Notes: generated by a model not told the origin, from the letters alone. Positions 1 through 8,876 are shown, numbered from the stretch's first letter. The stretch is DNA of 45,100 nt from JAHHUH01 sp045123075 (GCA_045123075.1 JBGVIJ010000043.1:1-45100), one strand, 5' to 3'. Numbers and translations: made by a program.

Positions 1-269
1 AATTGAAGACTGGTGAGTTTAAGCCAGAATATGTTGGTCAACTTAATTTTTATTTATCAGCAATTGATGCCAACCTGAAAACAGAACAAGATAATTCTAC
101 GATTGGTTTGTTGTTGTGTAAAAATAAGAATAATATTGTAGCTGAATATTCTTTGAAAGACATATCTAAACCTATTGGGGTCAGCGAATATAAAATTACT
201 AATAATCTCCCTGATGAATTTGAAAAACAGTTGCCTTCTATCGAGGATATTCAGCGTCGTATAAAGTGA
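1..269 (+). CDS. DUF1016/YhcG-type nuclease family protein, C-terminal fragment
   Basis: This is the last 88 or so residues of a gene that starts before the window. The tail has a run like GQLNFYLSAID, then IGLLLCKNKN, VAEYSL and KPIGVSEY. As I recall the family, this is the conserved end of DUF1016 (YhcG-like) proteins, which carry a PD-(D/E)xK nuclease-like domain and occur singly or near restriction systems. The first in-frame TTG at base 3 falls inside the conserved domain, so it is not the true start. A strong hairpin terminator follows 25 bp later. Nothing can be said about its upstream partners. Confidence 0.75.
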   Translation, partial: LKTGEFKPEYVGQLNFYLSAIDANLKTEQDNSTIGLLLCKNKNNIVAEYSLKDISKPIGVSEYKITNNLPDEFEKQLPSIEDIQRRIK

Positions 270-293
270 AAAAGAGGCGTTTGAAAAATGAAA

Positions 294-320
294 GAAGCTA
301 CCTTTACAGGTAGCTTCTTT
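294..320 (+). terminator. Rho-independent terminator after the DUF1016 gene
   Basis: A perfect 9-bp stem (GAAGCTACC / GGTAGCTTC) with a 6-nt loop is followed by a short T run. It lies 25 bp after the stop codon of the upstream gene. Confidence 0.75.
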
Positions 321-354
321 ATCATAACTAGATTGATAGTAAAATATTTCAGAC

Positions 355-387
355 AACAAAAAAACCTGTCCTCTTTCGAGAACAGGT
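355..387 (-). terminator. Terminator of rpsT
   Basis: On the minus strand an ACCTGT...ACAGGT stem with inner CTC/GAG pairing and a GAAA loop is followed by a T7 run. It sits about 50 bp downstream of the rpsT stop codon. Confidence 0.8.
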
Positions 388-437
388 CAGCTTGTAAAAT
401 AAATAAGTGCACGCGCGTAAACTTATTTCTCAATCAA

Positions 438-701
438 TTAGCCCATAGCGTTGATTTTTTTAGCAAGTCTGGATTTTTTGCGAGCTGCAGCATTTTTGTG
501 GATAATGCCTTTGCGAGCTGCTTTATCGATCAAACCGGAAGCAGTAGCGAAAGTAACTTTTGCGTCTTCTTGAGCACCAGCTTCAGTCAAAGCAACTACT
601 TTACGAGAAGCGTTACGGAGAGCAGCTTTCATCGGAGCGTTTTTAGCACGACGTTCTGCATCGGTTTTTACACTGCGGATAGAAGATTTAATGTTCGGCA
701 A
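438..701 (-). CDS. rpsT: 30S ribosomal protein S20
   Basis: The 87-residue, very basic, alanine-rich protein begins MPNIKSSIRSVKTD and contains RRAKNAPMKAALR and HKNAAARKKSRLAKKIN, the classical S20 signature. S20 binds 16S rRNA in the small subunit. The ATG is preceded by a strong AGGAGGTGAATTC ribosome-binding site. It has its own promoter and terminator and is transcribed divergently from lepA. The rpsT/lepA neighbourhood is the usual one in Firmicutes. Confidence 0.97.
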   Translation of the reverse strand: MPNIKSSIRSVKTDAERRAKNAPMKAALRNASRKVVALTEAGAQEDAKVTFATASGLIDKAARKGIIHKNAAARKKSRLAKKINAMG

Positions 702-736
702 CTGAATTCACCTCCTGACTTTTTCTGTACTGAAAT

Positions 737-765
737 ATTCTAACACAATGTTCCCCGTTATGCAA
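737..765 (-). promoter_or_regulatory. Promoter of rpsT
   Basis: On the minus strand a TTGCAT -35 box and a TAGAAT -10 box are separated by 17 bp. They lie 36 bp upstream of the rpsT start codon. Confidence 0.65.
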
Positions 766-840
766 GGTTTCTGTGAAAAAAATTTAAATAATATTGTGGA
801 GAAGAAGCAGTAAGAACACAATGGGTGGTACTTTTTATCG

Positions 841-870
841 TAGACAGTCCTTGCTTTGAGATGTTATAAT
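841..870 (+). promoter_or_regulatory. Promoter of lepA
   Basis: TAGACA is followed after 18 bp by TATAAT, which carries an extended -10 TG dinucleotide (TGTTATAAT). It lies about 50 bp upstream of the lepA start. Confidence 0.6.
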
Positions 871-922
871 AATCTGTACTGAAAAAATAATTATTAAAAC
901 TTTTTACATAAAGGAGCTTACG

Positions 923-2719
923 ATGGATCAAAGCAAAATCCGCAATTTTTCTATTATTGCCCATATCGACCATGGCAAGTCCACTTTAGCTGACAGATTG
1001 ATTGAATACACCGGCACTCTTTCCAAACGTGAAATGGAAGAACAAATTCTCGACTCCATGGATTTAGAACGTGAACGTGGTATTACTATTAAAGCGCAAG
1101 CTGTGCGTAGCATTTATAAAGCACGCGACGGCGAAGAGTATATGCTTAACTTTATCGATACCCCTGGTCACGTAGACTTTACCTACGAAGTTTCTCGTGC
1201 TTTGGCTGCGTGCGAAGGTGCGCTGCTCGTTATTGACTCTACCCAAGGCATTGAAGCACAAACTTTGGCTAACGTTTACTTGGCGCTTGATAACGATTTG
1301 GAAATTATCCCCGTTGTAAATAAAATTGACCTTCCCAGTGCTGACCCCGACCATGTTAAAAAAGAAGTTGAAGACGTAATCGGTATTGATGCTTCTGACG
1401 CTGTACTTTGCAGTGCGAAGACTGGTATCGGTATTGAAGATGTATTGGAAGCAATCGTAGCGAAAGTACCTGCTCCCAATGGTGATTCTGAAAAACCGCT
1501 GAAAGCATTGGTGTTTGACTCCAAGTTTGACGCATACAAAGGCGTAGTGCTTTATGTGCGTGTTATCGACGGCAGCATCAAAAAAGGCATGAAGATTCGC
1601 ATGATGGCAACCGGTGCTGAATTTGACGTAACTGAAGTTGGTTACTTTAAACCCGGTCTTGTTAACGTAGATTCTTTGGAAGTTGGTCAAGTAGGTTTCT
1701 TTGCTGCTTCCATTAAAAACGTAAAAGATGCTCGCGTTGGTGATACTGTTACCGATGCTAACAATCCTGCTCCTGCTGCACTCCCCGGTTATCGCAAAGC
1801 TACTCCGATGGTATTCTGCGGTCTCTATCCTGTAGAAAACTCTGACTACGATAACTTGCGTGATGCTTTGGAAAAACTCCAATTGAACGACGCATCCTTG
1901 GTGTTTGAACCGGAAACCTCCATCGCATTGGGTTTCGGTTTCCGTTGTGGTTTCTTGGGCTTGCTCCACATGGACGTTATTAAAGAACGTTTGGAACGGG
2001 AATATGGTTTGGCACTTATTACCACTGCTCCTAACGTAATTTACCAAGTGTTCCGTACCAATGGTGACGTTGAAATGGTAGATAACCCGGCTCACTTCCC
2101 CGAACCGACTGTTATCGACCACGTAGAAGAACCTTTCGTAAATGCAACCATCATCGTTCCTAAAGACTATGTTGGTGCAGTTATGGAACTTAGCCAAGAA
2201 AAACGCGGTGAATACGAAAACATGACTTATCTTGACGAAACTCGTGTAATGATTCACTATGCTCTTCCCTTGAGTGAAATTATCTATGACTATTTTGATA
2301 GATTGAAATCCACAACTCGTGGTTATGCTTCTTTGGACTACGAACTTTGCGGTTATCGTGCTTCCAATCTGGTTAAAGTTGACATTCTGCTCAACGGTGA
2401 CCAAGTTGACGCACTTTCTGCAATCGTACATCGCGACAAAGCACAAGTACGCGGTCGTCAATTGGTAGAAAAATTACGTAGCCTGATTCCTCGCCAAATG
2501 TTTGAAATTCCTGTTCAAGCTGCTATCGGTAATAAAGTTATCGCTCGTGAAAACGTACGCGCAATGCGTAAAGACGTATTGGCTAAATGTTATGGCGGTG
2601 ACATCAGCCGTAAACGTAAGCTGCTTGAAAAACAAAAAGAAGGTAAAAAACGCATGAAACAAGTTGGTTGCGTAGAATTACCGCAAGAGGCTTTTATGGC
2701 GATCTTAAAGATGGATTAA
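923..2719 (+). CDS. lepA: Elongation factor 4 (back-translocating GTPase LepA)
   Basis: The 598-residue protein has the usual length of EF-4, a ribosome-binding translational GTPase thought to back-translocate or remodel stalled ribosomes. The N-terminal G domain starts IRNFSIIAHIDHGKSTLADRL (P-loop) and continues with the switch region RERGITIKAQ, DTPGHVDF and the NKIDLP guanine-specificity motif. The EF-4-specific C-terminal domain ends with GGDISRKRKLLEKQKEGKKRMK. The start is set by AAGGAG 7 bp before the ATG. It is the first gene of the plus-strand block and is followed by a hairpin terminator and hemW, the common Firmicutes order. Confidence 0.97.
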   Translation: MDQSKIRNFSIIAHIDHGKSTLADRLIEYTGTLSKREMEEQILDSMDLERERGITIKAQAVRSIYKARDGEEYMLNFIDTPGHVDFTYEVSRALAACEGALLVIDSTQGIEAQTLANVYLALDNDLEIIPVVNKIDLPSADPDHVKKEVEDVIGIDASDAVLCSAKTGIGIEDVLEAIVAKVPAPNGDSEKPLKALVFDSKFDAYKGVVLYVRVIDGSIKKGMKIRMMATGAEFDVTEVGYFKPGLVNVDSLEVGQVGFFAASIKNVKDARVGDTVTDANNPAPAALPGYRKATPMVFCGLYPVENSDYDNLRDALEKLQLNDASLVFEPETSIALGFGFRCGFLGLLHMDVIKERLEREYGLALITTAPNVIYQVFRTNGDVEMVDNPAHFPEPTVIDHVEEPFVNATIIVPKDYVGAVMELSQEKRGEYENMTYLDETRVMIHYALPLSEIIYDYFDRLKSTTRGYASLDYELCGYRASNLVKVDILLNGDQVDALSAIVHRDKAQVRGRQLVEKLRSLIPRQMFEIPVQAAIGNKVIARENVRAMRKDVLAKCYGGDISRKRKLLEKQKEGKKRMKQVGCVELPQEAFMAILKMD

Positions 2720-2730
2720 AATTAAAAAAA

Positions 2731-2757
2731 GCTCTGCTTAAAAGCAGAGCTTTTTTT
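2731..2757 (+). terminator. Terminator between lepA and hemW
   Basis: A perfect 9-bp stem GCTCTGCTT / AAGCAGAGC with an AA loop is followed by seven T residues. The T run directly abuts the Shine-Dalgarno sequence of hemW, so hemW needs read-through or a promoter inside lepA. Confidence 0.85.
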
Positions 2758-2770
2758 GAAGGTAATATTA

Positions 2771-3928
2771 ATGAAAGATTATAATCAAATTCAAGCAACC
2801 TATATCCACACACCCTTTTGCGTGCAAAAGTGTTTGTATTGCGACTTCGCATCCTATGCTTGTCGTGATACTAATATAATGAAGGAATATGCACAAAGTG
2901 TGTGTCGTGAAATCGCCAATGGTGGGGCAGTGAAGTTGCCTGTAAACCCGCAAGCTACCATTTATTTTGGTGGCGGCACTCCTTCCACACTTCCCATTGA
3001 GTGTATCGCACAGATTGTAGGTGCCTTAAAAGAATATGAATATTGGCAAACTCCTGCGGAAGCAACTATTGAGGTAAATCCCGGTACTGCAGATTTGGAA
3101 AAGTTAAAGGCTTTGCATGCTTTAGGCTTTGACCGCATTAGTTTTGGGGTGCAGTCTTTAAATGATGGCGAGCTTAAAACTATTGGTCGCATTCATTCTG
3201 CAAGTGAAGCGTTGCAGGCAATCGCTTGGGCAAAAGAAGCAGGCTTTGCTAGAATCAGTGCAGATTTAATTTACGGCTTGCCCGGTCAAACAATGGAAAG
3301 CTTACGCCAAACTTTAGCAGAGCTTACTGCTACAGGCATTGAGCACGTTTCCGTCTACGGTTTGATTGTGGAAGAGGGGACTCCGCTCTGCACTCTTATT
3401 AATGAAGGAAAGTTAAGCTTGCCCGACGAAGATACTGCCGCGGATATGTATGAGCTGGTGCAAAGCTTCTTAAAAGAGCAAGGCTTTGAGCGTTATGAGA
3501 TTTCCAACTACGCTAAAAACGGACAGTATTCTAAACATAATTTAGTTTACTGGAAGTACCAACCTTACGCTGCTTTTGGTGCTGCTGCTTGTGGTTTTGA
3601 TGGAAGCTCTCGTTTTACAGCAAGTGAAGCTGTTGCGGAATACATCAGCCAAAGTCAAGGCGCTATTATATATAATGAAGAAAACCTTTCCAACGAAGAG
3701 CTCTTAGGTGAGTTTATGTTCATGGGTTTGCGCAAGACCAGCGGTGCTGATTTAAAAGAAGCTCGTGAGCGTTTTGGGGTAGACGTTATGGAACACTTTG
3801 CTTCCGAAATGGAACCTTTCTTCCAAAAAGGAATGCTTGCTTACGATTCTGAAAAAGAGGTTCTGCGCTTGACAGAAGCTGGTATGGAATTAGGCAATCT
3901 AATCTTTGAAATATTTGTAACAATTTAA
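2771..3928 (+). CDS. hemW: HemW, radical SAM heme chaperone (HemN-like)
   Basis: The 385-residue protein belongs to the radical SAM family. FCVQKCLYC near the N-terminus is the CxxxCxxC ligand set for the 4Fe-4S cluster, and YFGGGTPSTL is the following SAM-binding glycine motif. Length and the lepA-hemW-hrcA context fit HemW, long annotated as oxygen-independent coproporphyrinogen III oxidase but now regarded as a heme chaperone. The ATG at 2771 is preferred over an upstream in-frame TTG at 2756, because GAAGG lies 8 bp before the ATG while the TTG lies inside the lepA terminator T run. Confidence 0.9.
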   Translation: MKDYNQIQATYIHTPFCVQKCLYCDFASYACRDTNIMKEYAQSVCREIANGGAVKLPVNPQATIYFGGGTPSTLPIECIAQIVGALKEYEYWQTPAEATIEVNPGTADLEKLKALHALGFDRISFGVQSLNDGELKTIGRIHSASEALQAIAWAKEAGFARISADLIYGLPGQTMESLRQTLAELTATGIEHVSVYGLIVEEGTPLCTLINEGKLSLPDEDTAADMYELVQSFLKEQGFERYEISNYAKNGQYSKHNLVYWKYQPYAAFGAAACGFDGSSRFTASEAVAEYISQSQGAIIYNEENLSNEELLGEFMFMGLRKTSGADLKEARERFGVDVMEHFASEMEPFFQKGMLAYDSEKEVLRLTEAGMELGNLIFEIFVTI

Positions 3929-3948
3929 GCACTTTCCCTAAAATCTTG

Positions 3949-3977
3949 TTGACAAGGTTTGGGGGAGGTGCTATTCT
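3949..3977 (+). promoter_or_regulatory. Heat-shock operon promoter (hrcA)
   Basis: A consensus TTGACA -35 box and a TATTCT -10 box are separated by exactly 17 bp. The expected start of transcription falls just before the CIRCE operator. Confidence 0.85.
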
Positions 3978-3988
3978 TATATCAGATG

Positions 3989-4015
3989 TTAGCACTCTAA
4001 CAAAATGAGTGCTAA
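3989..4015 (+). promoter_or_regulatory. CIRCE operator (HrcA binding site)
   Basis: A perfect TTAGCACTC-N9-GAGTGCTAA inverted repeat, identical to the CIRCE consensus, lies at the transcription start of the hrcA operon. HrcA binds it with GroE assistance and represses the operon until heat stress. No second CIRCE is seen before grpE, dnaK or dnaJ. Confidence 0.97.
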
Positions 4016-4034
4016 CAAAAACTGAGGTGGGAAT

Positions 4035-5063
4035 ATGTTAAATGACAGAAAGAAAAAAATTCTCCAGCTTATCATAGAGGATTATATTTCTACTGCCGAA
4101 CCGGTAGGCTCCAGAACTATCGCCCGAAAGTATGATTTAGGCATTAGCCCTGCAACCATTCGCAACGAAATGAGCGATTTGGAATTGCTTGGTTATCTTG
4201 AACAGCCTCATACTTCTGCAGGACGCATACCTTCTGCGCAAGCGTATCGCTTTTATGTAGATTCCCTTATTGAACCCGGTTCTTTAACTGATAATGATAT
4301 GGCGCTCATCAACGGTTGGTATAAAGAACGTCGTCGCAGCATTGATGACATCTTCCAATCTACGGCGAAGATTCTTTCCCGTATGACTCAAAACGTATCC
4401 ATGGTACTTGCCAATAAAGATACAAGCGCTGTTTTTCGTTATATAAAATTTTTGCCCTTAGATAACACTCATGCAATTTTGTGCATCGTTACTGATGACG
4501 GTAACATTGATAACTGTGTAGTAGAAATTCCTTTGGGAATGCGTCCTGAGGAAATGGATTACTTAGCAGGTAGAATCAGTAGAGTGCTTGAAGGCAAAGA
4601 ACTTTCCGAAATTAGTGATGAACTTTTAAGTGCGCTCCATATGGATGTAGCAGAAGATAAAGTGCTCTTTACTTCTTTCTTGCAAGCCATCAAACGCATG
4701 AATCGCAAGCAAAATGAGCAAAGAGTTTTCTTGGGTGGTACTAAGCAGCTGCTTAATCAACCGGAGTTCCGCGATGTGGAAAGAGTTAAGAGCCTTTTGG
4801 GTATATTAGAGGAAGAAAAGGTTGTACGCGACCTTTTAGTTGCTGGAGAAGATAGTGGTTTGAAAATCACTATTGGTACAGAAAATAAATTTACCGGTAT
4901 TCAAGACTGCAGTATGGTACAAGCTACCTACCGCTTGAACGGTAAGATTGTAGGAACCATGGCGGTGCTTGGTCCCACTCGTATGGAGTATGGCAAGGTA
5001 ATCACTGTAATGGACTACTTGCATAAGTATTTAAAAACAATGTTTGAACAAGATAAAGAATAG
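4035..5063 (+). CDS. hrcA: Heat-inducible transcription repressor HrcA
   Basis: The 342-residue protein starts LNDRKKKILQLIIEDYISTAEPVGSRTIARKYDLGISPATIRNEM (the winged-helix DNA-binding domain) in typical HrcA fashion and continues SDLELLGYLEQPHTSAGRIPS, a hallmark stretch. The remainder is the GAF-like dimerisation domain. It is the first gene after the CIRCE element, giving autoregulation of hrcA-grpE-dnaK-dnaJ. The ATG follows GAGGTGGG by 5 bp. Confidence 0.96.
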   Translation: MLNDRKKKILQLIIEDYISTAEPVGSRTIARKYDLGISPATIRNEMSDLELLGYLEQPHTSAGRIPSAQAYRFYVDSLIEPGSLTDNDMALINGWYKERRRSIDDIFQSTAKILSRMTQNVSMVLANKDTSAVFRYIKFLPLDNTHAILCIVTDDGNIDNCVVEIPLGMRPEEMDYLAGRISRVLEGKELSEISDELLSALHMDVAEDKVLFTSFLQAIKRMNRKQNEQRVFLGGTKQLLNQPEFRDVERVKSLLGILEEEKVVRDLLVAGEDSGLKITIGTENKFTGIQDCSMVQATYRLNGKIVGTMAVLGPTRMEYGKVITVMDYLHKYLKTMFEQDKE

Positions 5064-5074
5064 GAGGAAGCGTT

Positions 5075-5641
5075 TTGCAACAGGAAGAAATTAAAGAAAC
5101 TACAGCTGAAGAAACTTCCGCCAATGAACAAGAGGTAAGGGAAGAGGCTACCGCTGAAGAAACTACTGAAGCTGCAGAAGAAAAAGTAGAAGTGGTAGAC
5201 GAAAAAGATGAAAAAATTACCGAGCTGAACAATCGCTTACTGCGTTTGCAAGCTGACTTCGACAACTTCCGTCGTCGTACTCAAGGTGAAAAAGAACAAC
5301 TCTCCGGTTTCGTTACCGCAGGCGTTGTAGGCAAGTTCTTGAAAGTACTTGATAACTTTGAAAGAGCGGAAGCTAGCGCAGAAAAAACTGCTGATTTGGA
5401 AAGCCTTTTGACCGGCTTGAAACAAATCCGCCGTCAATTTGAAGATGCTTTCAAAGAATTGGGTGTTGAAGAAATCGTAGCACAAGATGCTAAATTTGAT
5501 CCCAACCTGCATGAAGCTGTAATGCGTGGTCAAAATCCTGATATGGAAGATGAAACCATCGATATGGTTTTTGAAAAAGGCTACAAGCTGAAAGACCGCG
5601 TGATTCGTCATAGTAAAGTTAGAGTTATCTCTAATGAATAA
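5075..5641 (+). CDS. grpE: Nucleotide exchange factor GrpE
   Basis: The 188-residue protein has a long acidic, low-complexity N-terminus (many Glu and Thr, residues 1-50), a coiled-coil (EKITELNNRLLRLQADFDNF) and the GrpE core with FRRRTQGEK and, near the end, DPNLHEAVMR and GYKLKDRVIRHSKVRV. GrpE releases ADP from DnaK. The start is TTG, supported by AGGAGG 7 bp upstream and by the 11-bp gap from hrcA. It belongs to the CIRCE-controlled operon. Confidence 0.95.
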   Translation: MQQEEIKETTAEETSANEQEVREEATAEETTEAAEEKVEVVDEKDEKITELNNRLLRLQADFDNFRRRTQGEKEQLSGFVTAGVVGKFLKVLDNFERAEASAEKTADLESLLTGLKQIRRQFEDAFKELGVEEIVAQDAKFDPNLHEAVMRGQNPDMEDETIDMVFEKGYKLKDRVIRHSKVRVISNE

Positions 5642-5698
5642 ATTAATAAAAAATTAAACTACAATAAATTTGAAGTGTATTCTTAGGAGGAATAAAAC

Positions 5699-7519
5699 AT
5701 GTCTAAAGTAATTGGTATTGACTTAGGTACTACTAACTCTGTTGTCGCTGTTATGGAAGGTGGCGAACCTACCGTTATTACTAACCAAGAAGGTAGTCGC
5801 TTGACCCCGTCCGTAGTTGGCTTCTCCAAAAATGGTGAACGCCTTGTTGGCCAATTGGCAAAACGCCAAGCTGTTTCCAACCCGGACAGAACTGTAAGCT
5901 CCATTAAACGTCATATGGGTACTTCCTATAAAGTAGAAATCGACGGCAAAAAATACTCTCCGGAAGAAATTTCCGCAATGGTATTGCAAAAATTGAAAGG
6001 TGACGCAGAAAAATACTTGGGCGAAACCGTAACCCAAGCTGTTATCACCGTTCCTGCATACTTCTCCGATAGCCAACGTCAAGCTACTAAAGACGCTGGT
6101 AAAATCGCTGGCCTCGAAGTATTGCGTATCATCAACGAACCTACCGCAGCAGCTCTTGCATACGGCATCGACAAAACCGACGACCATACCGTTCTGGTAT
6201 ATGACCTTGGCGGCGGTACCTTCGACGTATCCATCCTTGAAATGGGTGATGGCGTATTCGAAGTATTGGCTACCAACGGCGACACCCACTTGGGCGGCGA
6301 CGACTTCGACCAAAAAATCGTTGATTGGCTGGTTTCCGAATTCAAAAAACAAGAAGGTATTGACCTTTCCACCGATAAAATGGCTATGCAACGTTTGCGC
6401 GAAGCAGCTGAAAAAGCAAAAATCGAATTGTCCGGCGTGTTGACCACTAACATCAACCTGCCCTTCATCACCGCTGGTGCTGACGGCCCGAAACACTTGG
6501 ATATGGACTTGACCCGTGCTAAATTTGAAGAAATGACTTCTGATTTGGTAGAACGCACCATGGGTCCCACCCGTCAAGCAATGGCTGACGCTGGCCTTTC
6601 CGCAAGCGATATCCAAAAAGTAATCTTGGTTGGCGGTTCTTCCCGTATCCCCGCTGTTCAAGAAGCAATCAAAAAATTCATCGGTAAAGAACCTCACCGT
6701 GGCGTAAACCCGGACGAATGCGTAGCAATCGGCGCAGCTATCCAAGCAGGCGTATTGGCTGGCGAAGTTAAAGACGTATTGCTCCTGGACGTAACTCCGT
6801 TGTCCTTGGGTATCGAAACTTTGGGTGGCGTATTCACCAAAATCATCGACCGCAACACCACCATCCCGACTTCCAAAAAACAAGTATTCTCCACTGCAAC
6901 TGATAACCAACCTTCCGTTGATATCCATGTATTGCAAGGCGAACGCGAAATGGCAGCAGACAACAAAACTCTCGGTCGTTTCGAATTGGGCGGCATCCCC
7001 GCTGCTCCCCGTGGTGTACCCAAAATCGAAGTTGCTTTCGACATCGATGCTAACGGTATCGTAAACGTAAGCGCTAAAGATCTTGGCACTGGCAAAGAAC
7101 AAAAAATCACCATCACTTCTTCCGGTTCCTTGAACAAAGACGAAGTTGACAGAATGGTTAAAGAAGCAGAAGCTAATGCTGAAGCTGATAAAAAACGTAA
7201 AGAAAGCGTAGAAGTTCGTAACCAAGCTGACAGCCTGCTCTATCAAGCAGAAAAAACCTGCAAAGATATGGAAGGCAAAGGCAAAGACGAATTGATTTCC
7301 AAAGTTAAAGCTGCAATGGATACTTTGAAAGAATCCATGAAAGGCGAAGACTTGGAAAAAATCAAAGCTGATACCGAAGCTTTGACTAAACCGTTGTATG
7401 AACTTTCCGCTGAACTCTACAAAGAAACTGAAGCTGCTAAAGGTGCAGGCGAAGAAGCTGGCACTAAAGCTGCGGACGATGATGTAGTAGATGCAGAAGT
7501 AGTTGACGACAAAAAATAA
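5699..7519 (+). CDS. dnaK: Molecular chaperone DnaK (Hsp70)
   Basis: The 606-residue Hsp70 starts VIGIDLGTTNSVVAVMEGG and shows VPAYFSDSQRQATKDAG, RIINEPTAAALAYG, the DLGGGTFDVSILE phosphate loop, and the GGSSRIPAVQ signature. The substrate-binding domain (from about residue 370) contains DVTPLSLGIET, and the C-terminal helical lid ends in an acidic DDDVVDAEVVDDKK tail. It is slightly short because, like other Firmicutes DnaKs, it lacks the extra segment of the E. coli ATPase domain. A strong AGGAGG precedes the ATG. Codon use is highly biased (GAA, AAA, GGC, GTA), as in highly expressed genes. Confidence 0.98.
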   Translation: MSKVIGIDLGTTNSVVAVMEGGEPTVITNQEGSRLTPSVVGFSKNGERLVGQLAKRQAVSNPDRTVSSIKRHMGTSYKVEIDGKKYSPEEISAMVLQKLKGDAEKYLGETVTQAVITVPAYFSDSQRQATKDAGKIAGLEVLRIINEPTAAALAYGIDKTDDHTVLVYDLGGGTFDVSILEMGDGVFEVLATNGDTHLGGDDFDQKIVDWLVSEFKKQEGIDLSTDKMAMQRLREAAEKAKIELSGVLTTNINLPFITAGADGPKHLDMDLTRAKFEEMTSDLVERTMGPTRQAMADAGLSASDIQKVILVGGSSRIPAVQEAIKKFIGKEPHRGVNPDECVAIGAAIQAGVLAGEVKDVLLLDVTPLSLGIETLGGVFTKIIDRNTTIPTSKKQVFSTATDNQPSVDIHVLQGEREMAADNKTLGRFELGGIPAAPRGVPKIEVAFDIDANGIVNVSAKDLGTGKEQKITITSSGSLNKDEVDRMVKEAEANAEADKKRKESVEVRNQADSLLYQAEKTCKDMEGKGKDELISKVKAAMDTLKESMKGEDLEKIKADTEALTKPLYELSAELYKETEAAKGAGEEAGTKAADDDVVDAEVVDDKK

Positions 7520-7542
7520 TTAAATTTAGGATGGTGTAAACT

Positions 7543-8694
7543 TTGAGTAAAAGAGATTATTACGAAGTCCTGGGTGTGTCTAAAACAGCTACCCAAGATG
7601 AGCTGAAAAAAGCATACCGCAAACTGGCACGTAAATATCATCCTGATTTGAATAAAGACAACGAGGAAGCTGCAGAAAAGTTTAAAGAATGTAATGAAGC
7701 TTATAGCGTTCTTTCTGACGACCAAAAACGCGCCCAATATGACCAATTCGGTCATGCTGCCTTCGAAAATGGCCGCATGGGAGGCGGTGGCGGCTTTGGT
7801 GGAGCAGGTGGTTTTGGCGGCTTCGGCGGCAGTGGCATGGAAGACATTTTCGATATGTTCTTCGGTGGTCAAGGCGGTCGTGGCGGTAACAGAGCTAAAT
7901 CCGGCCCCCAACGCGGTGCTGACCTGCGCTTCGATTTGGAAATCTCCTTTGAAGAAGCTGCTTTTGGTTTGGAAAAAGAAATCAACCTTTACCGTGATGA
8001 AACCTGCGACCATTGCCATGGCGAAGGTGCTGAACCCGGTTCTAAGGTAGAATCTTGCCCCGAATGTAATGGTACCGGTTATGTACGCTTCACTCAAAAT
8101 ACTATGTTCGGTCAAATGGTTAACGAACGTCCTTGCTCCAGATGTAAGGGCGAAGGCAAAATCATTAGCGAACCCTGTAAAGAATGTCGCGGCAAAGGTA
8201 CTGTAAAACGTAACAAGAAGCTGAAAGTTAAAATCCCTGCTGGTGTAGATAACGGTTCTCGCCTGCGTGTATCCGGTGAAGGTGAAGCAGGTGATAAGGG
8301 CGGTCCGAGCGGTGATTTGTACGTTTACTTGTACGTGAAGCCTCATAAGTTCTTTGAACGTGATGGTACTACTGTATTGTGCGAAGTTCCCATTAACATT
8401 GTTCAAGCTACCTTGGGTGCGGATATCAAAGTTCCGACCTTGGACGGTCAAGTTACCATGAAAGTTCCTGAAGGTACTCAACCTGGTAAAGTACTGCGCT
8501 TAAAAGGCAAAGGTATTCCCAGCCTGCGTGGTGGCAGCCGTGGCGACCAATTGGTACGCATCAAGGTTGTTGTTCCCACCAAGCTTAGCGATAAACAAAA
8601 GGATGCTTTACGCAAGTTTGCTGACATTAGCAAAGACAACATTAACCCCGAAGAAAAAAGCTTTATGGATAAAGTGAAGGACTTCTTCAAATAA
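7543..8694 (+). CDS. dnaJ: Chaperone protein DnaJ (Hsp40)
   Basis: The 383-residue type I J-protein has an N-terminal J domain (DYYEVLGVSK, then YHPDLNK with the HPD triad that activates DnaK), a Gly/Phe-rich linker, and four CxxCxGxG zinc repeats: CDHCHGEG, CPECNGTG, CSRCKGEG and CKECRGKG. The C-terminal substrate domain follows. The start is TTG, 23 bp after dnaK, with an AGGATGG site. In many relatives prmA follows dnaJ, but here an accessory islet does. The last 28 bp of the gene are repeated at 12318-12346 (see findings). Confidence 0.97.
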   Translation: MSKRDYYEVLGVSKTATQDELKKAYRKLARKYHPDLNKDNEEAAEKFKECNEAYSVLSDDQKRAQYDQFGHAAFENGRMGGGGGFGGAGGFGGFGGSGMEDIFDMFFGGQGGRGGNRAKSGPQRGADLRFDLEISFEEAAFGLEKEINLYRDETCDHCHGEGAEPGSKVESCPECNGTGYVRFTQNTMFGQMVNERPCSRCKGEGKIISEPCKECRGKGTVKRNKKLKVKIPAGVDNGSRLRVSGEGEAGDKGGPSGDLYVYLYVKPHKFFERDGTTVLCEVPINIVQATLGADIKVPTLDGQVTMKVPEGTQPGKVLRLKGKGIPSLRGGSRGDQLVRIKVVVPTKLSDKQKDALRKFADISKDNINPEEKSFMDKVKDFFK

Positions 8695-8695
8695 G
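8667..8695 (+). repeat. 29-bp direct repeat, left copy (dnaJ 3' end)
   Basis: These 29 bases, covering the final codons DKVKDFFK and the stop codon of dnaJ, recur exactly at 12318-12346. The two copies flank the XRE/autotransporter islet. A repeat formed by the 3' end of a conserved gene is the usual look of an attachment site or insertion scar, but no integrase gene lies between the copies. Confidence 0.8.
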
Positions 8696-8707
8696 GTGAA
8701 ATTAAAT

Positions 8708-8757
8708 AACCCCGAACCCTTTATAAACGTAGTGTTTATGATGGTTTCGGGGTTTTC
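8708..8757 (+). terminator. Terminator of the heat-shock operon
   Basis: A long hairpin begins 14 bp after dnaJ: AACCCCGAA pairs with TTCGGGGTT, with inner ATAAAC/GTTTAT pairing around GTAGT, and a short T run follows. Confidence 0.7.
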
Positions 8758-8802
8758 TGTATTATTTTGTTTAAAAGATGAGAAATAAATTATAAATAAC
8801 AT

Positions 8803-8850
8803 AAGCGTTAGAAGCACATTGAGTATAGAGTGTTTCTAACGCTTTTTTTT
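8803..8850 (+). terminator. Second strong terminator downstream of dnaJ
   Basis: An 11-bp stem AAGCGTTAGAA / TTCTAACGCTT, with partial inner pairing, is followed by an eight-T run. No gene lies between it and the first terminator, so it is either a backup or belongs to an unseen small transcript. Confidence 0.7.
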
Positions 8851-8876
8851 GATATAGATATAGTAAAAAAATAAGA

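Noticed and set aside
1064..2461. 465-codon open frame on the minus strand opposite lepA
   Set aside because: It is a shadow of the strongly codon-biased lepA gene: no ribosome-binding site, no recognisable motif, and lepA is certain.
5723..7246. 507-codon open frame on the minus strand opposite dnaK
   Set aside because: Codon bias of dnaK removes stops from this opposite frame; the product is low-complexity, Phe/Val/Cys-rich and resembles nothing known.
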